Assembly (NCBI GenBank): GCA_029851415.1
Contig: CM056744.1
Coordinates: forward strand, 10,919,268 to 10,983,267
Direction of reading: 5' to 3'
Source of the DNA: Eretmocerus hayati
Taxonomy: Eukaryota > Arthropoda > Insecta > Hymenoptera > Aphelinidae
Length of the DNA: 64,000 bases
The position numbers and the translations under genes were made by a program. This document shows, piece by piece, positions 12,701-25,200 of the stretch. Under the pieces are notes generated by a model. The model did not search any database, was not told where the DNA came from, and worked only from the letters and a program-made list of their open reading frames with translations. The first letter of the stretch is position 1, and the number at the start of each line of letters is the position of its first letter.

Positions 12701-13481
12701 GATAGAGGATTGAGATAGTTACACAGGATTACAAAATTCTGGCTCACGATTAGTTCACTTACCGGATGATGAATGTCTTGTGTATTCTCTGACGTAGAAA
12801 CAGCATTCTGTCCCAATTTTGCGCACACGCATGAGGATTCTCTCGGAATTCAGAAATATCGATCCCTCTACAGACACCAGTTTTAGCTATTCGCCCATTT
12901 TAACAACGTAGTGGCACGGTGCGTCGGAGAGTCGAGAAAGTTAAGGGTGCGGATGTATATGAAAAATTCCTCTGCGATAAAATTATAGGTACCCTCACCG
13001 TCATTTTCCTCAAAGAATCAAAGTCATCCACCGATAGACTATGGAATGGAGTCAATTACTCGATTATCTCATCGTGAAAGATATGTAAAAGTTCACTTCC
13101 TCACGGTTTCTCGTCTTTTTACTGGTGATTCCGTAAGAATTCGGGAGAAATCAGTTTTATTGAGTAATTGTAGAATAGTTTCTTGAAGATTCTTCAAAGA
13201 TCTACAAAATTGGACCTCAAAAACGTATACATTTCTTGGATTCTTCCCTCAAGTTCCTTCTACTCCCTTTGGCGAATCGAGTGTTTCGATGAATGTGACC
13301 GCATCATTCCGAAGATCTTCCATATTCCTACTGAAAATGATTCCACATATTTTTCGGAAACCGGAAGGAATGAAACTTATCCCTTCCAAAATATTACGGA
13401 GGAACCATCAAAAAGACAAGGAAGCGTGGAAAATACGAAGTTTTACATGTTACCTTCGATTAAAGAATAGAGGTATTGACT
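12701..13481. other. Intergenic, no gene recognised
   Basis: Unique-looking AT-rich sequence up to the foldback element. Two overlapping plus-strand frames (95 and 84 codons at 13183-13543) have no recognisable domain; the second runs into the foldback element. Confidence 0.5.
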
Positions 13482-13490
13482 TTATTTCAA

Positions 13491-16400
13491 CGGTCTGGCT
13501 ACACGGAGCCAATTATCGTACGCGAATTCCCATAGAAAACTAAGGCTGAGAGCGTTTTCGTTCGCGTATCGAATTCGTTCTTCATCTGAGGGTATTCGCG
13601 TATCGAACTGGTTCTTCTGGCATCGCGTATGGAAACAAAAGGATGGAGGTTCGCGTACGCTAACCAAATTAGGCAGATTCGCGTATCAAACTCGTCCTTC
13701 TGGAATCGCGTATGGAAACCAAAGGATGGATGTTCGCGTACGCTAACCCAATCTTGAATATTCGCGTACCCGGATTTGCGTATCAAACTCGTTCTTCTAG
13801 AATCGCATATGGTAACCGAAGGATGGGTGTTCGCGTACGCTAACCATATCTTGAATATTCGCGTACGCGAATCTTCCTGACTTGGTTAGCGTACGCGAAC
13901 ATCCATTCTTCAGTTAGGCCCATTCTACATAAGATGCGCTCACCGCGTAAGCGTACGTGCATACGCTTGCATTCAAAGCATTCAATGCAGGAAATTCCTT
14001 GAAGCAGCCTTACCAGTCGTTTTCTGATCAGGATTTCCCCAAGGGAAGAGTTGGTTGATGGTTGGTGAGCTCCGAGTGACATTATCGAGCCAAAAAATCA
14101 AGATTTTTCGTTATTTCCCAAGATCAATCAGTGAAAAACATCAGCATTGGCCACTCTAAGGATTACCCGCTCTTTCATCAAAGGTGAAATACGGGACCCA
14201 TGACGTTGATTGACGGTGGTCTCCGGATGACATCACTGGGTCAGAAAAATAACTCTCTTCATGTTTTATCCATGAATAAACAGGACAAATCAGCAGTGGC
14301 AGACCCGAGAGCATTTTCGGGAAAAAGTCCAAATTGAGCAACATTTCCGCAAGTCAGTATCCGGATTGGTGACCGCTGGTCTTAGTTTGCGAAGACTGTA
14401 ACTTTGTCTGGAATCAGAAACTAGGCAAGAGCAAGATGAGCGACCACCAATTTGGATACTGAATTGCGAAGACATTGTTCAACGTATATTTTGCCCCGAA
14501 AAGGTTCGCGCGGACACTGCCGATGTTTTTCTCTATTTGTTCATGGGATTACATGGAGGAACTTGATTTATTGGCTCGATAATGTCGATCGGGGCCCACC
14601 AATCATCAACCAATTCTTCACTTGTGGAAATCTGGAGTGGGAAAAGACTGGTGAGGCTGCTTCATGAAAATCCCTGCATCAAATGCTTTTAGCGCGAGCA
14701 TAAGCGCATACGCTTGCGCTCAAAGCATTCGATGCAAGGAATTTCATAGAGCAGCTTTAGCAGTCGTTTTTTACTTAAAATTTTCACAAGTGAAAAGTTG
14801 TTCAATGATCGGTGAGCCCCGGGTGACATCATCGAGCCGGAAAATCAATTTTCCTCGTGTTTTTAAACAATTAATCAGAGAAAAACATCAGCAGTGGCCG
14901 CGCGAGCCTTTTCGGGAGAAAATCCGGGTTAAGCAACGTTTTTGCGATTCGGTATCCGGATTGGAGACTGCTCATCTTACTCTTGCCAGGTTTCTGATGC
15001 CAAATAGAGATACAGTCCTCGCAAGGTAAGACGGTGATCAACAATCCGGATACTAAATGCCAAAAACGTTGTTCAATCTGAATTTCCTCCCGTAACGGCT
15101 CGCCGAGGCACCACTGCTGGTTTTTTCTATTTGTTTATGGCTCGATAATGTCACTCGGTGCCCGACAATCATCAACCAACTTTTCTCTTGGGAAAATTTT
15201 GAATAAAAAACGACTGCGGAAGCTGCTACATGAAATTCTTTGCATTGAATGCTAAGAGCACAAGCGTATGCACGTACCCTCACACGGTGAGCGCATCCTA
15301 TGTAGAACGGGCCTTACCATACGCGATTCTAAAACAACGAATTTGATACGCGAATATTCAAGATTGGGTTAGCGTACGCGAACATCCATCCTTTGGTTTC
15401 CATACGCGATTCGAGAAGAACGAGTTCGATACACGAATTCGCGTACGCGAATATTCAAGATATGGTTAGCGTACGCGAACATCCATCCTTCGGTTACCAT
15501 ATGCGATTCTAGAAGAACGAGTTTGATACGCGAATATTCAAGATATGGTTCGCGTACGCGAACATCCATCCTTTGGTTTCCATACGCGATTCCAGAAGAA
15601 CGAGTTCGATACGCGAATATTCAAGATATGGTTAGCGTATGCGAACATCCATCCTTTGGTTTCCATACGCGATTCCAGAAGAACGAGTTCGATACGTGAA
15701 TATTCAAGATATGGTTAGCGTACGCGAACATCCATCCTTCGGTTTCCATACGCGATTCCAGAAGAACGAGTTCAATACGCAAATATTCCCGACTTGGTTA
15801 GCGTACGCAAACATCCATCCTTTGGTTGCCATACGCGATTCCAGAAGAACGAGTATGATACGCCAATTCGCGTACGCGAATCTGCCTGACTTGGTTAGCG
15901 TACGTGAACATCCATAATTGGTTTCCATACGCGATTCCAGAAGAACGAGTTCGATACACGAATTCGCGTACGCAAATATTCAAGATTGGGTTAGCGTACG
16001 CGAACATCCATCCTTCGGTTTCCATACGCGATTCCACAAGAACGAGTTCGATACGCGAATATTCAAGATATGGTTAGCGTACGCGAACATCCATCCTTTC
16101 GTTTCCATACGCGATTCCAGAAAAACGAGTTCGATACGCGAATATTCCCGACTTGGTTAGCGTACGCAAACATCCATCCTTTGGTTGCCATACGCGATTC
16201 CAGAAGAACGAGTATGGTACGCCAATTCGCGTACGCGAATCTGCCTGACTTGGTTAGCGTACGCGAACATCCATAATTGGTTTCCGTACGCGATTCCACA
16301 AGAACGAGTTCGATACACGAATTCGCGTACGCGAATATTCAAGATATGGTTAGCGTACGCGAACATCCATCCTTCGGTTACCATATGCGAGTCTAGAAGA

Positions 16401-16936
16401 ACGAGTTTGATACGCAAATCCGGGTACGCGAATATTCAAGATTGGGTTAGCGTACGCGAACATCCATCCTTTGGTTTCCATACGCGATTCCAGAAGAACG
16501 AGTTCGATACGCGAATATTCAAAATATGGTTAGCGTACGCGAACATCCATCCTTTGGTTTCCATACGCGATTCCAGAAGAACGAGTTCGATACGCGAATA
16601 TTCCCGACTTGGTTAGCGTACGTGAACATCCATAATTGGTTCTCATACGCGATGCCAGAAAAACAAGTTTGATACGCAAATCCGCGTACGTCAATATTCA
16701 GAACATCCATGATTGGTTTCCATGCGCGATGCTAGAAGAAACAGTTCGATACGCAAATTCTTGTACGCGAATTGGTTGTATACGCGAGTCTCGGTAGTTT
16801 CTTCGGGTAGTTTCATTCCGGTGTTCCGATTCGCTTACGCGAATAATGGCCCTTTCGATACGGGAACGAAAATGCTCTCGGCCCTAGTTCTCTAGGGGAA
16901 TTCGCGTACGATAATTGGCTCCGTGTACCCAGACCG
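13491..16936. mobile_element. Foldback-type transposon with repeat-filled inverted arms
   Basis: The element is flanked by a perfect 9-bp target duplication TTATTTCAA (13482-13490 and 16937-16945). Its ends are inverted: the left starts CGGTCTGGCTACACGGAGCC and the right ends with its near reverse complement. The arms consist of tandem ~83-bp units in opposite orientation, few on the left (about 13550-13880) and many on the right (about 15310-16760). The middle (about 13910-15300) is itself inverted-repeat sequence, with several related segments ending near TTATCGAGCC. Long arms of short tandem units plus a 9-bp duplication match foldback elements as known from Drosophila; Mutator-like elements also make 9-bp duplications. 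No transposase is present; all frames inside read through the repeats. Confidence 0.85.
15310..16760. repeat. ~83-bp tandem repeat array rich in CGCGTACGCG
   Basis: About seventeen units, each containing GCGTACGCGAACATCCAT, then TTTCCATACGCGATTCC, then AGAACGAGTTCGATACGCG. The usual spacing is about 83 bp, and some units are about 20 bp longer through an extra CGCGTACGCG insertion. This is the right arm of the foldback element; the inverted counterpart at 13550-13880 has only about three units. The overlapping frames of 60-143 codons seen on both strands are by-products. Confidence 0.85.
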
Positions 16937-17278
16937 TTATTTCAAACCCCATCGACGGATGATTTAGATTCTTCTAGGAGAATGACCGAGAAGGTACTTC
17001 AAAATCGATTTCAGAGGATTTCCTGACATTCATGCACCTTCAAATTTTCCGACTCCCCGACGCACCGTGCATTTCCTTTGATTATATACATGCACTATCG
17101 GTCAAAAGTCTCTAAACATTTAAAAATGAAAAGTCCAAATTAGAAAATCCGATTTCTGCGACCTCGTTGGTCCAAAACGACTTCAGCTCAGTTGATCTTG
17201 TAGCTTTTCTCAGGCACTTCGAGGACTCTTTGAGAGTTTTTTCCTACAACGCAATAGCATTTCGGTAGATTGAGTCAA

Positions 17279-19345
17279 AGGGACTAAGCGGGTAAGCATG
17301 GTGAATCGGCCCTTGTCGGGTATTGGTTCAGGAGTAATTTTTCCCAGTTCCTAACACCAAAGTTAGTGGCGAAAAAGGTTCCTTAGGTCCCAAGGTCGCC
17401 TCTATAGTGTACGGCACCCTGAGAACCGTCGAAAAAACGCTAAGAATCGATGTTCCATCAACTGAATCGCATTTCAACGCATTTTGATGAATCGTTTTGA
17501 AAATTTCTTTGTGTATCCTTGAGACTGTACCAAATGATAAAAAGATATTCTCGTGTCTACAACTTTTGATTAAGGCCTCTAAGAAAATTCCAGAAAGTTA
17601 AAAATCGGTTTTTGACACAGTTATCCATGATTCCAACGAGATTTGACCATTTCATCGTGTTTAACGAGTCATTTTGCATCGAAAATCATTTTGAAATATA
17701 TTGTTTTGGGTGGTGGAAAGTGGTCAAAAATGTAAAAATCCGTTTTTTAAGCAAATCCTGACTCACTAATTAGCATCTTCTGCGCATGCGCATTCTTCTA
17801 CGTCTTCGAGAATATCTTCAATCGATAGCTGATGTAATTTCCTTCAAAATGACCACTTGAGGAGGTCAATTTGATGCAGTAGAACCCGAGATCTAGCTGG
17901 TCCAAAAAATCAAAAAATCCAAGGTACCAAATCCGTGAAGCCGCGGCCCCTTCAATGGGCCTGAAAAATGCGAATTTTGAATTGGAGTGTTCCAGAGAGG
18001 TGAACATGTGTTTTTTATCTATTTTTTAGCGTAGAAACCAAATCCGTGGTCAATTTGGTTCCCAGCCTTCAAGATTTTCCACCCGACTCAAAAAACTAGC
18101 TCGATAGTAAAGGGTCATTTTTAGCCTTTTTACTTTTAATCTTGGTGCATGACGAGTGTATAAATAGATTTGGATCGGGTCCATATTGAATGTATCCATG
18201 TTTTTTCACGTATCCTGAACAACTGAGAACGATGCCGATGCTATTGGGGCACCGAGGATGAGTTGGGAGTGAGACATTCACTAGTTGATTCAGCCTCCTG
18301 AGAATGAGATTGAAGAACCAAATCCAGATTTTCTAGCGACAGCTCACTCCCAACTCATCCTCGAGCCACGATATCGTCCCCATCGACATCGTTCTCAGTT
18401 GGTCAAGATACGTGAAAAAAACATGGATACATCCAATATGTACCCGATCCAAATCTATTTATACACTCGTCATGCACCAAGATTGTAAGTAAAAAGGCTA
18501 AAAATGACCCTTTACTATCGAGCTAGTTTTTTGAGTCGGGTGGAAAATCTTGAAGGCTGGGAACCAAATTGACCACGGATTCGGTTTCTACGCTAGAAAA
18601 TACATAAAAAACACATGTTCACCTCTCTGGAACACTCCAATTCAAAATTCGCATTTTTCAGGCCCATTGAAGGGGCCGCGGCTTCACGGATTTGGTACCT
18701 TGGATTTTTTGATTTTTTGGACCAGCTAGATCTCGGGTTCTACTGCATCAAATTGACCTCCTCAAGTGGTCATTTTGAAGGAAATTACATCAGCTATCGA
18801 TTGAAGATATTCTCGAAGACGTAGAAGAATGCGCATGCGCAGAAGATGCTAATTAGTGAGTCAGGATTTGCTTAAAAAACGGATTTTTACATTTTTGACC
18901 ACTTTCCACCACCCAAAACAATATATTTCAAAATGATTTTCGATGCAAAATGACTCGATAAACACGATGGAATGGTCAAATCTCGTTGGAATCATGAATA
19001 ACTGTGTCAAAAACCGATTTTTAACTTTCTGGAATTTTTTTAGAGGCCTTAATCAAAAGTTGTAGACACGAGAATATCTTTTTATCATTTGGTACAGTCT
19101 CAAGGATATACAAAGAAATTTTCAAAACGATTCATCAAAATGCGTTGAAATGCGATTCAGTTGATGGAACATCGATTCTTAGCGTTTTTTAGACGGTTCT
19201 CAGGGTGCCGTACACTATAGAGGCGACCTTGGGACCTAAGGAACCTTTTTCGCCACTAACTTTGGTGTTAGGAACTGGGAAAAATTACTCCTGAACCAAT
19301 ACCCGACAAGGGCCGATTCACCATGCTTACCCGCCTAGTCCCTCT
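17279..19345. mobile_element. 2-kb near-perfect palindrome, probable non-autonomous element
   Basis: The left arm (17279 to about 18277) is repeated in reverse from about 18338 to 19345 around a ~60-bp spacer. The outer ends share GGGACTARGCGGGTAAGC. A 69-codon frame is encoded identically in both arms (17798-18007 minus, 18615-18824 plus), which shows how little the arms have diverged; it has no recognised domain and is probably not a gene. CTGCGCATGCGCA occurs in each arm. I could not establish a target duplication, so an inverted segmental duplication remains possible. Confidence 0.7.
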
Positions 19346-19359
19346 TTGGGAGAACTCAT

Positions 19360-20640
19360 AAAAATTGGGCTAACTCTCAGATCTCTGCAGATGAGACATG
19401 AATTGATGGATCGAAATGATTGGAGAGGTATCTGAAAAAATAATTGAAGAGCTTCAGAATCCGTGTTTGGAAGTAATTCTAGATTGGCTCTGGTCTGAGC
19501 TGTGACTTTTTTTGTGGAAGAAAATTTTTCCGAAAAATGGTCATTGAGAATTTATGAGTGGGCCCATTACTGAACCGTTATCAACACTGATCATGTCTCC
19601 TACTACCGGAATCGCGGGGAAGTTTTGAGAAAAATCGAAAAAAGAGACAGAAATTTTTGTCCTCTCATTTCTTCGCTATCGTGTTCACCAGGTTAAAATA
19701 CGTAGAAAATCATATTTTTCATACGCTCCTGGTCCGATGAAGGATGAGCTGTTAGATTTCTGAAACTACGAAACTAATCGTGAGAAACGTTAAAATAGTG
19801 TTCTAGGAAAATCATCTCATTGAGATTTGGAAAAAGTACTGACACGTAGGCGCAAATTGGAATTGAATCCGAATTTTACGTCGGAAGTACACAAGAAGAT
19901 ATTTGCACGGTCAATCCAATCACTATTTTTGGCCCTAAATCCAGTTGTCCAGTGTTATCGAGTGCTGTTGATTCGTCCGATGGCCATGAATAAGTATAAT
20001 TGATAATCATGATATTGAGTAGATGTAGACTCATCACCAATCGTTGTGGGATTTTTAATGCAAGCACTGATTCTTCCATTCATCCTCTTATAGATCGATG
20101 ATTGAAGTAGAATATAATTGAATATCCTTTCATTCACCCGTAGCCAGAAAATATCGACGAGATCCACAATACTCCCACATATACATAAGTAACTGCATTT
20201 TAGTCAAGAATTTACTATCACAGTTGTGAGTACTCATTTGAAATGAGAAAAATGATCGCATCTAGCTCGCAGAGAACTCCATTTATAACAACGGCTAACA
20301 ATCAACTATATTCACTATTCACATGACAATTGTGCGACTGGAATTCTCAAAGAGAGGCAAATTTTATGATTCAGAAAATGCGCTTAACGACTGTCAGTTC
20401 TAGAGTACTCACACAATTCCATCACTTTTAATTCACTCGTCATTTAACTGTCGATTAGCATCGATTTCACTCAAAATTTGAGTGTTTATTCTAAGAGGGA
20501 ATTTTATCGAAAATTATTCACAGAAGGATCAGCTCTATTGTCTAAAAGATTATGTATAAAATAATGGAATAAATAAAAGATTCTTGTCGACAATGTGTTG
20601 CACATTATTCATCCTTCTTCAATAATGACGGATTCTCGAT
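19360..20640. other. Intergenic, no gene recognised
   Basis: AT-rich with no repeats obvious by eye. Minus-strand frames at 19876-20167 are hydrophobic in part but cannot be joined into a gene. Confidence 0.5.
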
Positions 20641-20642
20641 CA

Positions 20643-21143
20643 TCCCGTCCCATGTAGAACATAAGATTCCATGAACATATATGATCATGGAATCCATGGA
20701 TTCCATGGTCATATATGATCATGAATAGAATCGATTTCAAAAGTTGTCATTTTCATACCGGAAAGGTGTGATATGCCAATATACAACATCAACACATTAT
20801 GGCGATGATCGAATATTACTCAGAAAATTTTTTCCCGAAGTCATTGTCAGAATTTGAACATTTCAAGTACTGAAGAGTAAAAATCCACATTATATATCAT
20901 TTTTTGTCGAGAATGTCAGTTTTTGGGAACTCGAGACCGACTCCTAGAAAGATTTTTTCCAGTAGTATATGATCAGTATCGTGACGTATTGATGTTAGAA
21001 TAGGTTCGAATCAATACATCACAATTTTCTGGAATAAGAATAAAATGTTGAAAGCGGTTCTACGTATGACCATATATGACCATGGAATCCTCGGATTCCA
21101 TGATCATATAGATTCATGGAATTGTATGTTTTACATGGGATAG
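20643..21143. mobile_element. ~500-bp element with palindromic inverted ends
   Basis: Segments 20643-20722 and 21064-21143 are reverse complements. Each is itself palindromic, with ATGATCATGGAATCC facing GGATTCCATGGTCAT. The outer edge contains CCCATGTA in both copies. A non-autonomous DNA transposon is likely; the target duplication was not resolved and nothing is encoded. Confidence 0.6.
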
Positions 21144-22231
21144 CAGAGTATCCATAGAAATTCAAATTTAGATTGAGCTTTTGTTGACTGATGGTTTCAT
21201 CTCTGTCATATTTTTAAAATTTTGCCCAGATCATCACAAACTCTTCACTTACTTCTATTGAATACAATCTTCAAAGAATCAGCGTTTGGAAAATCCGCTA
21301 TCTGAATACTTTTAGTACTCAGATTCGGGTTTTGAATTTTGTTGAATTTCGTTGAGTTCTATTTTATGACCGATTCCATAACGAAATTCGGTTCTAAAAA
21401 TCATAATGGTCATAATATGGTGGTTATGATTTTTAGAGTGGGAATTTGTTATGATCGTATCATCGAAGAGTTCAGTAGGCAGAGAGAATAATCAAAACTA
21501 CTGTTCTATCAACCTCAGCCAATCCTTTGACGTATTGATGGAACACAAATGATTCATTTTTAGTGATTGAGGACTCGACTTGGGGGTCAAATATCAACAG
21601 CGAGCTGTGCGAATCATGAATTATAATCATTGGTCGGTATCGACGCTTGAGATATTGATACAACAAAACATTTTTAGCTCATGGTGAATAGAATTTGAAC
21701 GCTATTCGTCAGTTGACACAATACCTAACTCTATTCATGATTGAATTAGTGGGCATTAGATTGAGAACAACGGACTGAAATTAAATGACTCAATGCTTGC
21801 AGAAAAGTTTTCTCGGCCATTAGAGACATAATTCGATCTATATCAATCAAATATTCTTTTGTGATAGGATTCAATAGTTTCATTCTTGAGAAACCAAATA
21901 GACAGCAAATAGAGGAAATCATGAATGAATCATACTAGGAGTCGGTCGAATAGTTTGGACGCATATCAGGCCATGAGCTAGAAACATGTTGTCAGTGAGC
22001 AAAGTCAGCCTATGACCATTGACGAATAATTTCGTTATCGTGAAGAATAAAATCCATCTCCTCAACGTGTCAGATAGAGTAGTTCGGTATGAATTTCGGT
22101 TAGGAACGGAAATTTACACGATTACGTCCTGACCCTTTCGATTTTCTATCAAAAGGTCTTTACAGAAATTTTTAAAATCTTTTTCGATTGAGGAGTAATC
22201 AGTAATTACTCAGAAATTTCATTGAGATAGA
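21144..22231. other. Intergenic upstream of the second odorant receptor
   Basis: No gene recognised. A small hairpin lies at about 21370-21442, where CATAACGAAATTCGG and AAAATCATAATGG face inverted partners. No clear TATA box was identified for the receptor. Confidence 0.5.
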
Positions 22232-25200
22232 ATGAATATCAACAATTGGACATCCGAAAGGAAAATAGCACTGCTCGGGCACATAGAAAAATTGAGAGCT
22301 AGATTTGATAAATTCCATGAAATAGCTCTGAGTGATAATCTGTGTGGCAAGCATAATAAGTTGCTTCTTAAAATAATGGGTCTATGGCCACATCAGCCTC
22401 TCTTCATCAGAAGATTATTATTTTTTTTGAATGAAATGTTTGCCATGTCTGTTGTTGTGCCCAGCGTAAGTACTAATACTACCGATGAGCATAATCATTG
22501 ATCTAAAGTACATAATATGTCACATATCTTTTCTGACAGGGTTTGTTCATGGTTGAAGCTTGGGGAATCGATTTCAGTTTTCTTATTGGACAGATCACGG
22601 GTTTTTGCTTCTTTATGTCATTCCCAATTTGTTACATCATAGCTTACTCTCGCATTCCTCAGGTAGTTTAATGAATACCAATATATCACGTGTTATACCG
22701 AATCAGTCAAATACTCATAATTCTATCAATATGTGAATCTTTTCACAGTTCAAAGTACTGCTTGCAGAAACAACTAAGGCTTGGAATGTTCTCAAAGATG
22801 AATTTGAGAATGAACAAGTGATGGAGTATTCAAAATTAGGACATCTGTTGAGCATAGGATTTACAAGTAAGAACTTTGAATAAGAAGAATATGAGATCTT
22901 TAACTACAGTTCAACAATCATGCATCAAATTTTTCCAGTATACCTCTTCATATTCTGGACATTCTGTACTACTCTGCTCTTATTGATTCCATTCTTGGGT
23001 ATATCCGATCCTTATGTTAATCATACAGGCCCTATGAACGTCATACGTCTCAATTACATCGTTTTTGAACAACGAGATCATTACTATCTTACATCGATGC
23101 ATCTCAGTTGCTTTACTTTCGCATTCGTGGTATCTTTGGCTGGTGTCAGTAGTATATTCCTGATCACAATAGAGCAAATACGTGGATTCCTCTCGGTGAC
23201 AAGGTATGTAAATTTGTTTAAAAATTCCTAAGATGAGAATGAGCTGAGTGATTTTACCGGAGTTCTGACCAATTTTTATACGGAAATAGCTAGGAATCCT
23301 TAAATCTTTATCTCTCGTTTAATCCGTCAAAAAGAACTTCAATGCACTAACGATTTGTCCAATGTAGAGGAGAAAAAATCCGTTTATTGCACACAACAAT
23401 CAAACCGAGCCTGAAATTACTAAATCAGTGAGCAGAAAATTAGCGAACTCAAATTATTAGGTTTTCTCCATCCAAATAGCCAGAATTCCTTCTTTATCGT
23501 GAGCTACGATATGAGTGAATATTTACTAGAAAGAATCTTGGAATATACATCTTTCGACCAGATTCCAATTCACCTCAAAGGGATTCTTGAAAGACCTTTT
23601 AAGGGATGATCAGGATCCTTGGAAGAACTCCCAAAATTGATTGAGATATCTACCAAGTTTTATATTTTTCTGCATATTCGTGAAATTTTTCATGAGATTC
23701 GAATGAAAAATCTTAAGTAGGTTAAGATTAGAAATCTCCCCCCTGATTCAAAAAGAAGATGCTGTATTCTTCAGAATATTCAGTGGTTGAGCTTTTCGAA
23801 ATAGTGGATGACTCTCAAGGGATTTTCATAGTCCTCCATCACCCTTTAGACGTCTCCAATAGGGTGGGCCAAAAAGGGCTTTTTTCGAAAATCGATACGC
23901 CTTAGCGTGGAAATATTGTGTTTATAGATGTGAGAAAAATTTTCTTTTTGAAAATTGCTGGACACTGAGAAATTCGATTTTAGGACCCAGCAAGAGCCAT
24001 CAAGCTTTTATCAAAATTAACAAAGGTTTAAATGGGAATGTGCCTAATACGGCACTTTTTTCTTCCTAACTTTGCTGGCATTTCTGGCGCATCGAAGCAT
24101 CTTTCAACGTACTTCAGCTCATTTCAAAGCTTTTTCCAAATCCTACAGAATGTGCTAAAGTACGTCCAATTTCAACTGACCAGAGGGAATCTATCTCAAC
24201 TTTTCCAAAAAGTGATCATTATTAAAAATCCCAAAAATGGGGCGATTCTCCCTTCAAACTTTGCTTATATTTCTGGTGCATCTGAACATTCTTCAACGTG
24301 TTTCAATCCATTTTTATGCTTCCCACAAAACCTAGAAAATGAGCTAGAGTACGTCCAATTTCGACTAACCCGAGCCAGTCATTTCGAATTTTGGAAGAAG
24401 TGAGGTGGGAGGAGGGGGGGGGGAGCCGCTTATTTTGGGATTTTTCAAAACTAATCATTTTTTGGAAAAATTCAGATAGATTAGCTCGGGTTAGTCTAAA
24501 TTGGACGTACTTTAGCTCATTTTGTAGGTTTTGTGACAAGCATAAAAATGGATTGAAACACGTTGGAGAATGTTCAGATGCACCAGAAATACGAGCAAAG
24601 TTTGAAGGGAGAATCGCTCTGTTTTTGGAATTTCTAATAATGATCACTCTTTGGTAAAATTGAGATGGATTCTTTTCTTTTTCAATCGATCAAAAACGAT
24701 AAATTCATTCATTAATAGTTATTTACGATACAAGGGACCTAACAGCCTTATTATTACACGGCGTGAAGTTGGCGCCCGAGCTCTTGCGCGAGGGTGCCAA
24801 TCACGCCGTGTAATAACCAAGGCTGTTAGGTCCCGAGTATCGTACACTATTTTATAGCATCAAGTGACATAAACCCGCCCTTTCTGCGATTGATGGTGCA
24901 CCCGAGCGCTCGCGCGAGGGTGGCGGTGGGTGGTCAGGGCGGGGGTAAGCGGGGGGGTTCGGGGGGCGGCAGCCCCCCCGACTGAAAAAAAGTTAAGAAT
25001 CTGGTCCTATAGAAAAGAAATCACACACCCGCGATTAAACCCATCGAGTGATGATGAAGACGTTTCTTGTACCTAAAATAATCCATGAGCATCATCGTTG
25101 GTTATTATAGTAATATAGGGGTTGTGCAAGCCTCATCCCGGCCAAGACCTAGAATTTTCCCTCTCAGACTTTATCCTAGAACAATTTCTATTGTTACGCT

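Noticed and set aside
16185..16616. 143-codon and similar frames in the foldback arms
   Set aside because: They exist on both strands and repeat the ~83-bp unit; no start context or domain.
15310..16760. Regular repeats resembling a CRISPR-type array
   Set aside because: Units are tandem without unique spacers, have no cas genes nearby, and sit inside an insect foldback transposon.
19876..20200. Minus-strand frame with a GSIVDLVDIF-like stretch that briefly recalled an odorant receptor exon
   Set aside because: The similarity is too short, the rest of the frame does not fit, and no flanking exons were found.
24032..24657. Frames of 88-123 codons with a repeated LPSNFA...YVQF pattern
   Set aside because: They are made of the ~225-bp internal repeat of a non-autonomous element and occur in both orientations.
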